Positions 11,811 through 23,891 are shown, counted from the first letter of the stretch. The stretch: 64,000 nucleotides of DNA from Crossaster papposus (GCA_037893245.1 JBAIAA010000702.1:558001-622000); one strand, 5' to 3'. The notes: generated by a model not told the origin, from the letters alone. Made by a program: numbers and translations.

Positions 11811-12225
11811 ATCGCCCATTATCGCGCATTCCTGCGCAAATTTGTGCAATGTCCCACGTTTTATCGCAAATATAAGTTTTCTCGGTCAATTTCGGTAAAT
11901 AAGCAGCCGATTAAATTTTCGTGCGTTCGAATTAAAGCTAATTTGCCTCACCAGTTTTTACTGCGTTTCAAATTCAGAATTCGGGCATTCAATTTCGTTT
12001 TGAGGCATTCAAATTTCTTTAGCACTGTGTTCAATTTAGCTATCGTCATTCTTTTTCGTGACGCACAATCATCATTTAATTTAGCAAAGCTGGTTCGACT
12101 GGACATTTTTACTGATTAATTTTTTTCAATTTCGTAAAATGAAAAAAAAATGCGAATAACAATAAACTGTACTAGGCAACTGTTTCACTTTAATTCAGGA
12201 CAACCTTTTTTTTCTTTATTTCCCG

Positions 12226-12331
12226 TTGATTTTACAAGGGGCCCAAGAGGTTTTTTCTTCTTTGTTTTCCTCTTTATTTTTTTTTTTTATTTTTTTTTAT
12301 TTTTTTATTTTTTTTTTTGGGGGGGGGGGTC
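12226..12331. repeat. T-rich run followed by G-run
   Basis: Long T-rich low-complexity sequence ends in a run of about ten G. The open frames across it come from composition alone. Confidence 0.7.
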
Positions 12332-12399
12332 TTTATTGGTTTACTGACCAAGACCTAATTTTGTATTGTGTTAGAGTGGTTTTTTTCTTATGTTGTTTC

Positions 12400-12960
12400 T
12401 TCCTCAACTTGATGGCATCAAGCTGTTGGCGTGCCAGACATCTTGGCATATATTGTTTGGGTATGGTCGTACCACTGCATGCAATTCACTCGGGTGATGA
12501 CATCAACGCTCTGAATGGCTGCTTGTTGAAGGAGATCGCACCTCCACTGCTGCATGTTCATTCCTTCTTACTGGGCAGTACTTTTTGTACGTCTGTCTCC
12601 GACACGTTGTTGCCACTCAGGTAACCCAAGGATGCCTTTAACTGCAGCCTTGAATGCAGAGTGTACCATCTCCGTGCTGTTCAGGAATGGGGAGGGAGGC
12701 GCTTCAGCTTGATCATTTGGTTGGCACCTTCAAGGAGTTGGGCTCGCACCTCCTCGAATCTCTCTCGCGTCACAGTTTGGAATGCGATTCGGTGGTGCAC
12801 CAAGCCTACTTCACTAGAAACAGCGATGGTGACATTGCAATTTCTCCCCCGTTATCTGTCGACGACTCGTCTTGCGGCGATCTCTCGCGAAGCTCTACTC
12901 TGGAAGCGTCAAGTCCAGACGTTATAACCGGTCTCGTTAACCGAAAATGGGGCATTTGGG
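12400..12960 (-). pseudogene. coding-like remnant, unidentified
   Basis: On the minus strand several frames read like broken protein. One includes VTRERFEEVRAQLLEGANQM (about 12770), another MVHSAFKAAVKGILGLPEWQ (about 12650), a third CMQWYDHTQTIYAKM (about 12450). Amino-acid composition is protein-like, but frames change and stops intervene. I cannot name the family; a dead transposon gene is the likeliest source. A plus-strand frame of 106 codons (12654-12974) overlaps it and is probably its shadow. Confidence 0.35.
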
Positions 12961-12974
12961 AGACATCTCCATAG

Positions 12975-13507
12975 AGACGTACACAAAATTTGTCATTCTT
13001 TATTGTAACCTAACCCGTTTTTACCTGGAGCTTTTTTTACTAAATTTCATATTTAAGCATTTTGGACCCTACTATATCCATCAAAAATATAAAAAATCTA
13101 CAAAATATTTTTTTATAAGGTAGCTGTGGAATTAGGGAGACACTAAAATGTCTCCCTAATTCCAATGTCTCCCAACTACCCAAAAAATAACGCTAAAATG
13201 TCCCCCGAAGGTGCTCATTGTAAATATAAATCGAACACAATGCTGAAGAATGTTGAATGCCTCAAAAATAAATTGAATGTGAGATATCTGAGTTTGAAAC
13301 AGGGTAAAAACTGGAAAAGCAAAATAGCTTTAATTCGAACTCGCACAAATTAAATTGGCTGCTCATTTGCTCAAATTGGCCGGAAAACCTATAATAAAGG
13401 ATTTGTGAACATTAAATAGAAAGTTATTCATGTTACCAAAAGTGTTCCAGGTGTACAGCTTCCTTCAGCACACCTACATTATGTTAATGGCCAGAAGGTG
13501 TTTTATT
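12975..13507. other. intronic spacer
   Basis: No exon is supported. Short inverted words GGGAGACA/TGTCTCCC recur at 12957-13170, perhaps a decayed palindrome. Confidence 0.4.
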
Positions 13508-13509
13508 TA

Positions 13510-13780
13510 GGGGGTTGCACCCTGAAAAATAGATTTTCAAATTAATAATCTTCTACCATTTTATTCGTTGTGAGCTTTTGAATGAGACATCGCACGAAAA
13601 AATCATAATAAATTGGCCCACGATTAATAATCAATAAATTATTTCTATTTTTTAATTGGGAGCGTCTCGCTCCTAATTCGTGGGGGGCATAGTATGCGCA
13701 TGCGACTGTATGCTCAGCGCACGTTGTACCCACATTATAATATCGCGCGTTGAGATGAAATTTTTCAGGGTGCAACCCCC
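13510..13780. repeat. MITE with TA target duplication (mariner-like)
   Basis: The ends are inverted repeats of about 20 bp (GGGGGTTGCACCCTGAAAAA and its complement) and TA lies on both sides (13508-13509, 13781-13782). That is the pattern of Tc1/mariner-type non-autonomous elements. It sits in the NLR intron about 85 bp from the DEATH exon donor. Confidence 0.8.
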
Positions 13781-13867
13781 TAGCCTATGCACGGACACGC
13801 CAACTGTATTCATGTACCGATGCTATAATGTCCTGGTAATAACGATTACCGTGGTTCATTCTGATAC

Positions 13868-14131
13868 CTACCTCCAATGCCTTCGACAATGTCCTTTCTG
13901 CCGATGTCACCGGCATCAGAGCTTTGAATAACACTTCCCTCTGATCGATGGTAGTGGGTTGTCGGCGCTGCCATTTGACCAGCATTTCGAAGATCTGGTT
14001 CTGTGTCTGGCCTGGGTCATCCATCCTAATGCGCTCAATCTCTGCAGCAATTAAACCAAGATTCGTGGCCAGCTCACGCCAATCGGAGCCAAGCCTTGTG
14101 GATATCTTGCGTAGAACTAGCTCACTGATAC
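13868..14131 (-). CDS. NLR immune receptor, DEATH-domain exon
   Basis: This 264-nt exon (88 codons, phase 1 at both ends) encodes a complete-looking DEATH fold: ISELVLRKISTRLGSDWREL, then the LGL...IERIRMDDPGQTQNQ helix, FEMLVKWQRRQ and REVLFKALMPV...AERTLSKALEV. The WRELA...I..I pattern and the MLVKWQ helix are hallmarks of DEATH domains, which recruit signalling adaptors by homotypic contacts. The acceptor is TTTTGCAG and two donors overlap at GAG/GTAG/GTATC. Only the second (exon end at 13868) joins in frame to the NACHT exon, giving LSKALEVEITGLQESC. The first would hit a stop soon after the NACHT exon begins. DEATH followed by NACHT is the architecture of many sea-urchin and amphioxus NLRs. 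Confidence 0.9.
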
Positions 14132-14229
14132 CTGCAAAACAGACACAAATTAGCTAACAAGGTAGAGGAAGTGTCAGTAAAAAAACTTCATTTTTGTTAA
14201 ACGCTTGTTTATAAGTGAATTAACCTTTT

Positions 14230-15135
14230 AAAGTTTTCGGAAGTATGAGTCCGATTATTTTCAATCTTGGTCAATAACATCTCTGGACCAAGCCTCAATA
14301 AAGGTGTTCACAGAATTTGGCCAGTGGTCATCTAATGGTCAGTAGGAGTGATTTTCTTCAAAATTACAAATGCCTTTTCTCCGAAAGTCTTGACCCGATC
14401 AATGTCAAACTTGGTCAGTTGCATCCCTGGACCAAGCCTCGTAAATAATTTGGCCAATGGTCACCTAATGGTCAGTGGGGGTCATTTTCTCTGCAATTAC
14501 GAAATGTTTCTTCTCCCACACTTTGGATCCAATTATTGTTGTTTTCATTGATCACCTAATGATCAGTAGGGGCCAGAATTTGGCCAATAGTCACTAGTAA
14601 TTGTCGGTAGAGGTAATTCTTTTTTCAAACTTACAAAATGCTATTTCTTTCACACTTTTAATCAAATTAATTCGGCCAATGGACACATAATGGTCAGTTG
14701 GGTCAGAATTTTGGCAATGGTCACCTAATAGTCAGTGAGGGTAATTTTCTTTAACATTATGAAATATGCTTCTTTTCTCGCAGTCTTTATTCATTTATTT
14801 TTGCAAATGGTCACCTAATGGTCATTTGGGGTCAGAATTTGGCCAATGGTCACCTAATGGTCAGTGGGGGTAATGTTCTTTTAAATTACGAAATCATGAC
14901 TTCTTCCCTCGCAGTCTTGATCCATTTAATTTGACCATTGTTCACCTAATGGTCAGTTGGGGTCAGAATTAGGCCAATGGTCACCTCAGTGACAATAGGG
15001 GTCGTTTTCTTCAAATTCACGAAAAGTTTTTTTTCTCCGACATCTTGGATCCAATTATTGTTGTCAATGATCACCTAATGGCCAGTAGGAGTCAGAATTT
15101 GGCCATTAGTAACCTACATGTATGGTCAGACCACT
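14230..15135. repeat. degenerate tandem repeat, ~130-bp unit
   Basis: GGTCACCTAATGGTCAGT and close variants recur about twelve times, alternating with GGGGTCAGAATTTGGCC and a TTACGAAAT...CTTCTTTTCTCGCAGTC half. The higher-order unit is roughly 130 bp, about seven copies. It lies in the NLR intron upstream of the DEATH exon. Confidence 0.8.
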
Positions 15136-15466
15136 ACCCACATATTGAAAGTCATTTTAGACACCGGAAACAGCTCTGTGTTTGTCCACATTTCTAGTTT
15201 ACTTTGATACTATATTTCTGTTTTCCTGTCTTATCTTTAGATAAGGATGTAGAAAATTCAAGTTTGATTATCCATAATAAAAACAAGCGGACAATTATAT
15301 TCACCGAAATGAAAGATTTTAACCCGGTCAATTTTTTCTTCATAAACGATTTTGGCATTTGTGTTAACGATTATAAAGTTCATTAAGAACGTTAATTCCT
15401 CAGGAAACAAAAACACGAATTCCGGATTTGGGATATATCCCCAAATTGGGCTCCAGCTTATGTGCA

Positions 15467-16246
15467 CTCTACAAACAGATTGGTTAAAAAGACCAACCAA
15501 TCTAATTGGTTGAGCTTGCAACTATAAGGTATCAACCAATCTATTGGTCATTCATAACCAATATGTTAGTTGTCATTCAACCAGTCATATTGGTTGAGCT
15601 TGTAATCAAGGTATTAACCCTTATATTGGTTATGAATAACCAATATATTGGTTGTCCTTCAACTAGTCATATTGGTTGAGCTTGTAACCAAGGTATTAAC
15701 CAATATATTGCCAATAGATTGGTTGGCCTTCAACCAGTCATATTGGTTGAGCTTGTAGGAAATGTACCAACAGCAACTGACCAATCAGAAGTGAGAAAAT
15801 TTATTTGGACAATAGTCGATGTTAAATTGTAGTATTTAGTCCAAAATGAACTTTTTTGACCATAATATGTAATTATTCAAACGATTCCATGATTGAATTG
15901 AGATTTGTGTGCAAACATAGTGAACAATTCACATTACATTTTATTTGTATTCAAACGTTGACATTATTTATAAAAAAAAATAGCTGTGACTTCGTCGTGG
16001 ACAAAAAATGCGAACTATAAAACTAACAACGACAATAGCTAAGTTTGTAGTGTTCAGTAGGTAATATCTAATAGGTTATTATTGTATGTATGCATAATTG
16101 CAATGTGTCAAAGTTAATTGGTTAAATAGGTAACCAATATCATATTGGTTATTTTAACCAATATTTTGGTTATCCACATATCTACCAACTGGATTGGTTG
16201 AAATCGACCAATATATTGGTTATTTTCAACCAATCTGTTTTTTGAG
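15467..16246. mobile_element. MITE rich in AACCAATATATTGGTT palindromes
   Basis: The ends are inverted: CTCTACAAACAGATTGGTT at the left and CTCAAAAAACAGATTGGTT as reverse complement of the right. The unit at 22960 shows the empty site, so the insertion is certain. The flanks share TG to TGTGCA, depending on where the ends are drawn. Inside, ATTGGTT/AACCAAT and CCAATATATTGG recur more than a dozen times near both ends. No coding region. Confidence 0.85.
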
Positions 16247-16723
16247 TGTGCATTAAGTTTAACTTCAAATGGGTAACTTCGGTAGATTCCCGTATATTTT
16301 ATAAATTGGTAGACATAAAAAAGTCGTCTGCTTGTAATAAGTCTAGTTTCGCGGTGTCGCTTGCGTGATGTGAACACATTTTCTGACGGTTAACAGACGC
16401 AAAAGATAAACGACACTCACACTGTACCGGCTGTTGTTGTATCATAGAAAATAGTAGCAAAAAAGTGAATACAAATCACTTTTCCACTCATTGGGGGACA
16501 TTAGATTTGTAGTATGTAAAAGCGTGATACTTCCCCCATGTGACAGTGTTAAAATAAATTATATTGCAATTACTTTTAGATTAGGCCCTATTTTTATGTA
16601 ATTGACCGGACTATGTTGCTTGGCAGCAAACGGCCAACAACAGATAAAAAAGCTCAAGACCTTCTGAATCTGATTGATTCCCTGTATCGGATCAAGATTA
16701 GAAGTACATGTATGCTGACTCAC

Positions 16724-16772
16724 GGTGAGAGGTAGCGAGAATGTCTTCAGCTGCTGGTGGAGATTATCTCTT
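16724..16772 (-). pseudogene. NLR micro-exon '48', copy A (disrupted)
   Basis: Flanked by the same acceptor (ATTTTAG) and donor (GTGAGT) as the intact copies at 23616 and 36311, but 49 nt long instead of 48. The extra T in GAGATTATCTC shifts the frame and brings a TGA within eight codons of the exon start. If spliced in, it would truncate the receptor, so skipping or loss of use is expected. Confidence 0.75.
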
Positions 16773-16964
16773 CTAAAATTACAAAGAAAAAAAGTAATAT
16801 AGATTAGTCTTCAACACAGCCCCTAGGCCCTATCTGCTTTAACAAAACTATTTTTGCTGGCAAGATGAAATAACGATTTCTAAGCAATAGATCTAGAGGA
16901 CCATCATAGTCTCAAAACTATGACCAATTAATCAATTCCCAAAAATGTAAGCTGTATAACTCAC

Positions 16965-17000
16965 CTTGAGCTTCGGGAAGCTCGTCGTCCAGTTTTCTAC
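16965..17000 (-). CDS. NLR micro-exon '36', copy A
   Basis: Acceptor CATTTCAG, donor GTGAGT, 36 nt, phase 1 at both ends. It encodes RKLDDELPEAQ plus split codons at each side. It is an acidic linker before the DEATH domain, with no fold of its own. Identity of boundaries with the other copies supports it as an exon. Expression data would be needed to prove use. Confidence 0.65.
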
Positions 17001-17110
17001 CTGAAATGAAACAATTATTATAAAATTACATGCGATTTCCATCAGGAGCAGCTTTTGATGTTGCTAAGTTGTTTAGATAAAATAGTCTAGCACTATATGT
17101 GCATTAAATA

Positions 17111-19039
17111 CACCCAATTGTGGGTTTTGGGGTACAAGCATGAAATTTGGCACACTTCTAGACCTCAGGGCCCAACGAATGTTTTCAGGATTGAACCCAC
17201 CTGGGAAAAGGCCTGTGTCAGCATTGACGGTAATTTTTTGTAAATGGCGTGCAAAACTCTTAAGTGACATAGGGAATGTTGTAATATAATGCTTACAAAG
17301 CTTTTTTAGATGTGATTTTCTATAAGAATAACAATTAGAATGTTAGAGTATTACTTAAAATGCAAACTGTCAACAACTCCCACCCCCCCCCCCCCCCCCG
17401 CCCTTTTTTTCAATGCAATAATTGCTGACTCGGCAAAATATCACAATTCACAATATAGCTGTATTTATATCAAACGTATCACTATCTCTCATTTGACCCT
17501 TCATAACATATGGAGCAAAAGGTTTTAGACTCCACAACAACGAGGGATCGCGCAAGTGTGAAGTGGACTTTTATTTGATTTGTTATTCTACAGGTACACA
17601 TAGGCCTCCTGTTGAATAACCCGGTCCATTGTTAACTGTGTGGTCCCTGGGTAATCCTCTGGCCTGTTGAACAGCTGTTGATTGGCTGTAAAATAACATT
17701 ACAAAACAGTTTTCTCATATGAGTAGTGCATCCTTCTACATCCCATTCATGGTAAAGTTGTGCAGCCCCATGTGTATTTACTTTAGCCCACACTGTGCCA
17801 TATAATTAAAGGACACGTTAAGAAGTGTTGTCTGAGTTTTGGAAAGTTTTCAGTTGTCTCGAGGCCATCATTAACTTGATTTGTTTCTGTATTATATACT
17901 TTGAGGGCTTTGCCAAGTTAAAGACAGCCTGGATAGGAGAATAATTCCTGTGTTAAATTTGAGAAGTTGAAGGGTTTTGGGATCATTATTTAGTTTCTTT
18001 GTAGATTTAATTTCGATGTTTGAGAATTATCCTCAAGTAATTACTTTTATTTATAACTAGAAAAGAATAATAGGAGATCAGGATGTAGTGAATATTTGAC
18101 CTTACTATTTGCCTTGTTTCTTTGGTTTTGAAAACTTTCAGTCGTGCCATACGTAGATTTTGTTGATAGATACCAAGATTCAACCAGATTTGTGTAAATT
18201 GTATAAATCAACCAAACATGGACGGACCATGCATGTGTATCACAAAGGAATAGACTGGCTAAGTCTAGGATAGATTATTATACACAGTAGTATGTAGGCC
18301 TTATGTAGTGTTATGCTAACTATAACCAAGTGGAGGACTGGAGCCAGTCTAATGTACAATAAACAGTTGCTTGTAGAATAATAAATACGCATGAAGGTCT
18401 GCCCAGATACAAGGAAAGTGATCTTATCATTGGTTAGACGTGTGATGACATTATCTATACTTGTTTATTAGTCATCTAAGTGTTGCTGGTGAAGTATGAG
18501 TTAAACTTTAAGAAATATTGTCATTGTTCTGATGGTTATGATTTTGATTCTTAATTTTGTATTTTGTTCTTTTGTTTTGTTTCGTTTGCAGGTTACAGTC
18601 TGATTGCCTATTTTAGCTATCCACTTGTTGGCACTGTGTTGGGTTTTGTTAATTTTTATATTTTTTTAGCATTTGTTTTGAGCTGTTTTAATTTTTTTAG
18701 CATTATAATTTCCTATTTATTGGCTGATAAGAATCAGATTGAAATCCCATTCTAGTATTCGACGCATTCTTGACACAAACCACTTTCAAATGTTGTTGCC
18801 GTCGTGGTTTGGAAAGTCACCAAATAAATATTTTGGTTGTTTCTCTCAGCTATATTTGTCCACGCTTCTATTTTGCCTTTTTGTGTCAATGTTGTTGTCC
18901 CAACCTTGAACATTTAAGCCGCGACCCAATCTTCTTGAACCAGGTGGAAATATATTGTTTTTGTGGATTGCTTTCTTACTTTAATTAGTATTAAATTTAT
19001 CTGTGTGACAAATTTCTAGGCTACATTTTGTTTCTTACT
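17111..19039 (+). other. gene-free; likely holds the 5' LTR of the Gypsy fossil
   Basis: No host exon is supported. A C-run lies at 17382-17399. The part just left of the primer-binding site at 19041 should be the 5' LTR and leader of the element that follows. Its left end cannot be drawn because no second LTR is in the window. A hydrophobic open frame at 18564-18755 lies inside it and is not believed to be a gene. Confidence 0.45.
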
Positions 19040-22000
19040 TTTGGTGCCGAAACCCGAGAGGATTGAATTTTCTTAGGAACTGAGCCACTTATTGTTATGG
19101 TTAGGACAAGCCCAGCACAGTGTCATAAGTCGGGGGGCTTTAGTGGTGCATGATGGCATATCCCTCACCCTACCCGTCCACATTCAATCATCCCTACTAC
19201 GGCCACCTTGACTGCCACCGCCTATGATGCCAGAGTCGAGTCCTTTATCCCAGTTACTGTTACCAAAAACAACACCCCCCGAGCATGTGTATCGGGCTGA
19301 TGAAGAACCCCCAACATTACTGCTTCCTGAACATGTGCCGGAATCCTCTCCCTGTTATCTGCCTTCGTTGCCAAAGACCAGAGTGCCAGTGACGAACATA
19401 CATCATGCCCCTGACATAGGGCAAGTATCATCAAATTCAGCCCTCCGCCACGGTCACCAGAGCCCATTCAACGGCCAACAGGCAGTCAGCCCCCTTCATC
19501 TAGCAGGTTTCGACCCACCCCATCCTGCAACAGGTCGACCTATACCATTCACGTACACCGCTCATCAGGTGAAGGATGTCCCAGCATTCTCTGGATCAAC
19601 TTGTGAGAGACACAGTCTGAAGGTGGAGGACTGGGCGCGTGATATTTCTTACCTTCTCGAAGCCAATTAAGGGACCATAGCCAGACAATGTTCGGTTCCA
19701 TGAAGTGGTACGACACACCAGAGGTAGGGCTCGTGACGTCCTGAATCTTGAAAGGTGAGGTGGAGAGGTAACAGCAGAGGTAGCACTTGCAGAACTTCGT
19801 GAGGAATTTGGTGAGGGGTGCACTGCAACAATACCAATAGCCAAATTCTTCTTCCGAGGAAACAACGACCAGAAGAAAGTGCCACTAAGTTTGCCATTGC
19901 ATTGGAGGCTCTGCTCAGACACACCGATGAAATCCAGCAGCGACAGGGTAGAGAGGCATCCCTTGGTGAAGTCAGAGATATCCTATTAACAACACAATTT
20001 ATGGCGGGCCTTCAAGATGAGTCAGTGAGGCAGCGTCTTGCCCCTATGCAGCCACGACACATGAATTTCAAAACTCTTCGACAGGAACCCTGGGTTATCA
20101 GCGAGGAACTTCAGCAGATGAAGGAGATGAGACGGCAGCACTTTCAGCTACAACAGCAATCTGTGGCTTCAGACCAAACCACCGTGACTTAAAGGGGACA
20201 GGCTGCCACACATAATGAGCCTGACCCCGCCACCCACAGCCACAAGTCCACCAATGACCAGTTAGTGGCGCTGACCACCCTGGTGCAGCAGCAGTTGACG
20301 ACACTGGACCATGTTCTACAGGGACAGTAGTACCTGGGTCATCGGGTACAACAGTTGGAGAACTACGTCGGCCAAAACCAGCCAAACCTTCACAATTTCA
20401 GACAGTCATCTGGCCCACCAATTCACCAATCCGGGATGAGACGAGATGGCCGCTTCTATACATGTGGGGCATCAGGTCACTTCGCCCGAAAGTGCCCCCA
20501 GCCGAATGGACCAACTACCGCCCCACAGATGATGTCCGGTCAGCATTTAAACTAGGAATACCCACTGATGCTGGGCAATCAGGGGGTACAGTATCACGGG
20601 AGAGCCCTAATGAATTTTCGAAAATGACAGGCTTTGATGCAGTACAGCGTGATATACCAGGACGGAAAGTAGAAGAGCAACTTGTTGGGCCGGTGAGCAC
20701 CACAGAAATCATGGTGTCGGTGAGAACGTGCCAGGCGCTGTTAGACACTGGATCTCAGGTGACGACAGTCACAGATGAGCACGTGTCGATGCACCCTGCA
20801 CTCTAACGCGAGGCCTTTCACAAGACAGATGTTCTCATTTATGGAGCTGGTGGCCAGAGTCTATCTCATCGTGGGTACCTCCTACTGGACATCGTCGCCC
20901 TCGGCCACACAGTTCGTAATGTTCCTGCTTTTGTTGTGCCAGTCACAGAGTTCCGTCATTTCACTCCTGTTATCCTGGGTACAAACTTCACCCTGGCCGT
21001 GCGAGATAAACTGCACACAAGACATGGGAGGTCGTTTATGCCAAGAACACGACGGCGATCCATACCATATGGTTTTCAGCTTTCCAGTGTGTAAATGTCG
21101 ACGGAACTGATCTGGCAAACAGACACGGTGAAATGCAGAATGATGTGCAATTGATGTGCAGAAATGATAAGCAGATGGTGCTCAAACCTGGTATAGAGGC
21201 CGATGTCCCAACACGCGGCCCTAGACGGATACAAAGGAGAACCTTCACTGCCCTGGTGGAGCCAAGTGATATAGCTTCCGAGGGACACCTGGCCGTGGGG
21301 ACAACCTTTGCTGAAGTTAAAAGGGGGTAAGTCAATGTCCGGGTATGTAATCTGTCGCAACAGGATGTCATCATCATGCCTAACACCCGTTGGCCACTTT
21401 ATCCGCAGTGCGAGAAGTATGCAGTGTCAGCAGAGGTTAGGATAAGTCACAAGATGGTCCAGGTCCTGCAGCTACATGCAACCAGTCAACTGTAGAGTCC
21501 CAAGGGGTCCCACATAGTTGATGTCAGCTATGAGAGTCTGAATACAGAAAAAGATGGCAAGATCAGACTTTGTGTCGACTACGGTCAATTAAACGCAAAG
21601 ACAGTGAGACGCCTTCCCTTTGCCCCCTATGGAGGATGCTCTTGATGCTCTTGGGAAAGCCAAATACTTTTCAAGTCTCTTTTCCATCTCAGATCTGGGT
21701 ACCTGCAGGTGTCAAAGATCCCCCTTTCTGCTGGAGTGAAAAGTGACAAATACCAATGCAAATGTCCTGTCACAAATCAACAGGAGTGAGATCACATGCA
21801 TCCTTGACACAAATGGAGCAGATAATGAACCTGAAGAGAGGCCACTGCACGGCAAACAACCAAGAGCCAAGCCCACACAAGCAGAGGTACACTTCCATGG
21901 GGCCAGACTCATGCAACAGTACACGGTAGTTCCATTTCAGACGGGGAGTCTTCTACGAGCTCAAGTGACACCCCTACCGGCACAATTAAGCTTCATGCAG

Positions 22001-22746
22001 GGAATCAACCTTCTCGATGCGCAACAAGATGAGTGGGCCATATGCCGAGTGGTACTCCTGAAGAATATGCAGCTGGCAAGGCCAAGTAGAAGGCAGATGG
22101 CACAACAGCCCAGTGTTGTCTGTCGACTACTTTGAAGTTCGGACCGACTGGTGGTGAAGGGTAATTTGCTCTTCTATCGTAAGGATGCCGATGCTGCAGG
22201 CCAACGCTATCTCTTTGTCATGCCAAGGAGGCTACGAAAGCTGTTGCTGGGACATGTTCATGATGCCATGTGACACTTGGGCCTGGACAAGACACTGCAG
22301 CAGGTCAAAAACAGATATTTCTGGCCTGGCCTGTACTCCGAAACACGTGCCTACATCAATAGGTGCAGACGGTGTACACTAAGGAAGACGCCGGGTACTA
22401 AGAGGCAGGTCACACTAGAAAACATCCGCACTACCCGCCCACTCGAGCTGGTGCGTATTGACATCCTCGGTCTCGAGCGATCAAAGGGAGGATATGAGCA
22501 CATCTTGGCGGTTACAGACCATTAACCTGTTACTCCCAAGCATAACCAACCAAAGACGAGAGATCAAAAACTGTGGCCAAAGTCCTTTGGGGAAAGTTTG
22601 TTGTCAACTGCGGTATCCCGGAGTGGTTGCATTCTGATCAGGGGAAGTGTTTTGAATCGGCGGTCTGATCAGGGGGAGTGTTTTGAATCGGCGGTAGTCA
22701 GGGAGCTGTGCACCCTGCTTAGCGTAAAGAAGACCAGGACTACCCC
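19040..22746 (+). mobile_element. Ty3/Gypsy LTR retrotransposon fossil, broken
   Basis: A primer-binding site TGGTGCCGAAACCCGAGA at about 19041 fits the 3' end of tRNA-Phe. In order there follow gag-like sequence (about 19200-20190), a CCHC zinc knuckle (about 20460), an aspartic-protease motif LLDTGSQ (about 20740), a reverse-transcriptase piece with KIRLCVDYGQLNAK (about 21560) and an integrase zinc-binding and core piece (about 22150-22730). The element is broken, with roughly ten or more breaks, and much of pol is absent. No 3' LTR follows; at 22747 it joins NLR-gene DNA. It appears old. Confidence 0.88.
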
Positions 22747-23615
22747 CTAGAAAATCAAGTTTGATCCTTAATATTAAAAACAAGTGGACAGTTATATTCA
22801 CCTACATTTTCAGTAAAAGATTTTAACCCGGCTCGTTTTTTTCTTTATAAACGCTTTTGGCGTATTTTTTAACGATTATAAAGTTTATTAAGAACGTTAA
22901 TTTCTCAGGAAACAAACACACGAATCCCAGATTTTGGATACATCCCTGAATTGGGCTCCAGCTTATGTGCATGGCCACCTAAGTTTAACTTTAAATGGGT
23001 CACTTCGTGCATATCATTGTCAGCCCGTGTTTTATAATTTGAACTATTTATGCCAAAACGTTCCAAAATAAATGGCTTATTTAACATGAGGTGATTTTTT
23101 TTTAACCAACAGCCGAAAATATCCAAATGTCTGACCGTTTTTAAGAAAATACCAAATATTATTGTTAGGCAAGGTAGATTCCCGTATATTTTATAAATTG
23201 GTAGACATAGAAAAGTCATCTGCTTGTAATAAGTCTAGTTTCGCGGTGTCGCTTGCGTGATGTGAACACATTTTCTGATGGCTAACAGACGCAAAAGATA
23301 AACGACATTCCCTCTGTACCGGCTGTTGTTGTATGATAGAAAATAGTAGCGAAAAAGTGAATACAAATCACTTTTCCACTCATTGGGTGACATTAGATTT
23401 GTAGTATGTAAAAGCGTGATACTTCCCCCACCTGACAGTGTTAACATAAATGATATTGCAATTACTTCATCAGGCCCTATTTTGATGTAATTGACCGGAC
23501 TATATGTTGCTTGGCAGCAAACGGCCAACAACAGATAAAAAGGCTCAAGACATTTTGATTCTGATTGATTCCCTTGTCTCGGATCAAGATTAGAAGTACA
23601 TGTATGCTGACTCAC

Positions 23616-23663
23616 GGTGAGAGGTAGCGGGAACGTCTTCAGCTGCTGGTGGAGATATCTCTT
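23616..23663 (-). CDS. NLR micro-exon '48', copy B
   Basis: Acceptor TTTGTAATTTTAG, donor GTGAGT, 48 nt, phase 1 at both ends, open. It encodes EISPPAAEDVPATSH with split codons. Joined after micro-exon 36 it reads PEAQEEISPPAAEDVPATSH; joined before the DEATH exon it gives ATSHRISELVLRK. It is a Pro/Ala/acidic linker. Confidence 0.65.
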
Positions 23664-23855
23664 CTAAAATTACAAAGAAAAAAAGTAATATAGATTAGTC
23701 TTCAACACAGCACCTAGGCCCTATTTGCTTTAACAAAACTATTTTTGCTGGCAAGATGAAATAACGATTTCTAAGCAATAGATCTAGAGGACCATCATAG
23801 TCTCAAAACTATGACCAATTAATCAATTCCCAAAAATTTAAGCTGTAAAACTCAC

Positions 23856-23891
23856 CTTGAGCTTCGGGAAGTTCGTCGTCCAGTTTTCGTT
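23856..23891 (-). CDS. NLR micro-exon '36', copy B
   Basis: Acceptor TTTTATTTCAG, donor GTGAGT, 36 nt, phase 1 at both ends. It encodes RKLDDELPEAQ, the same peptide as copy A despite third-position and flanking changes. Confidence 0.65.

Larger units (their letters stand above)
10826..13867 (-). other. intron of the NLR gene, filled with repeats
   Basis: This 3.0-kb intron separates the DEATH exon from the NACHT exon. It holds a composite palindromic element (10943-11481), a degenerate minisatellite, homopolymer runs, coding-like debris at 12400-12960 and a TA-flanked MITE ending about 85 bp from the DEATH exon. No further exon of the gene was recognised in it. Confidence 0.7.
15240..17110 (-). 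repeat. NLR-gene segment A, parent type of the duplicated units
   Basis: From AGAAAATTCAAGTTTGAT at about 15250 to GTGCATTAAAT at about 17107 this segment matches the non-retroelement part of the units at 22747-24002 and 37907-38725, and the split unit. It differs by a 780-bp insertion (15467-16246) and by lacking about 170 bp present in the others (the counterpart of about 23000-23170). It carries one micro-exon pair of the NLR gene. Confidence 0.85.

Noticed and set aside
18564-18755. Hydrophobic 63-residue frame preceded by TTTGCAG
   Set aside because: T-rich DNA gives Phe/Leu/Ile strings by chance, and it lies in the presumed LTR region of a Gypsy fossil.
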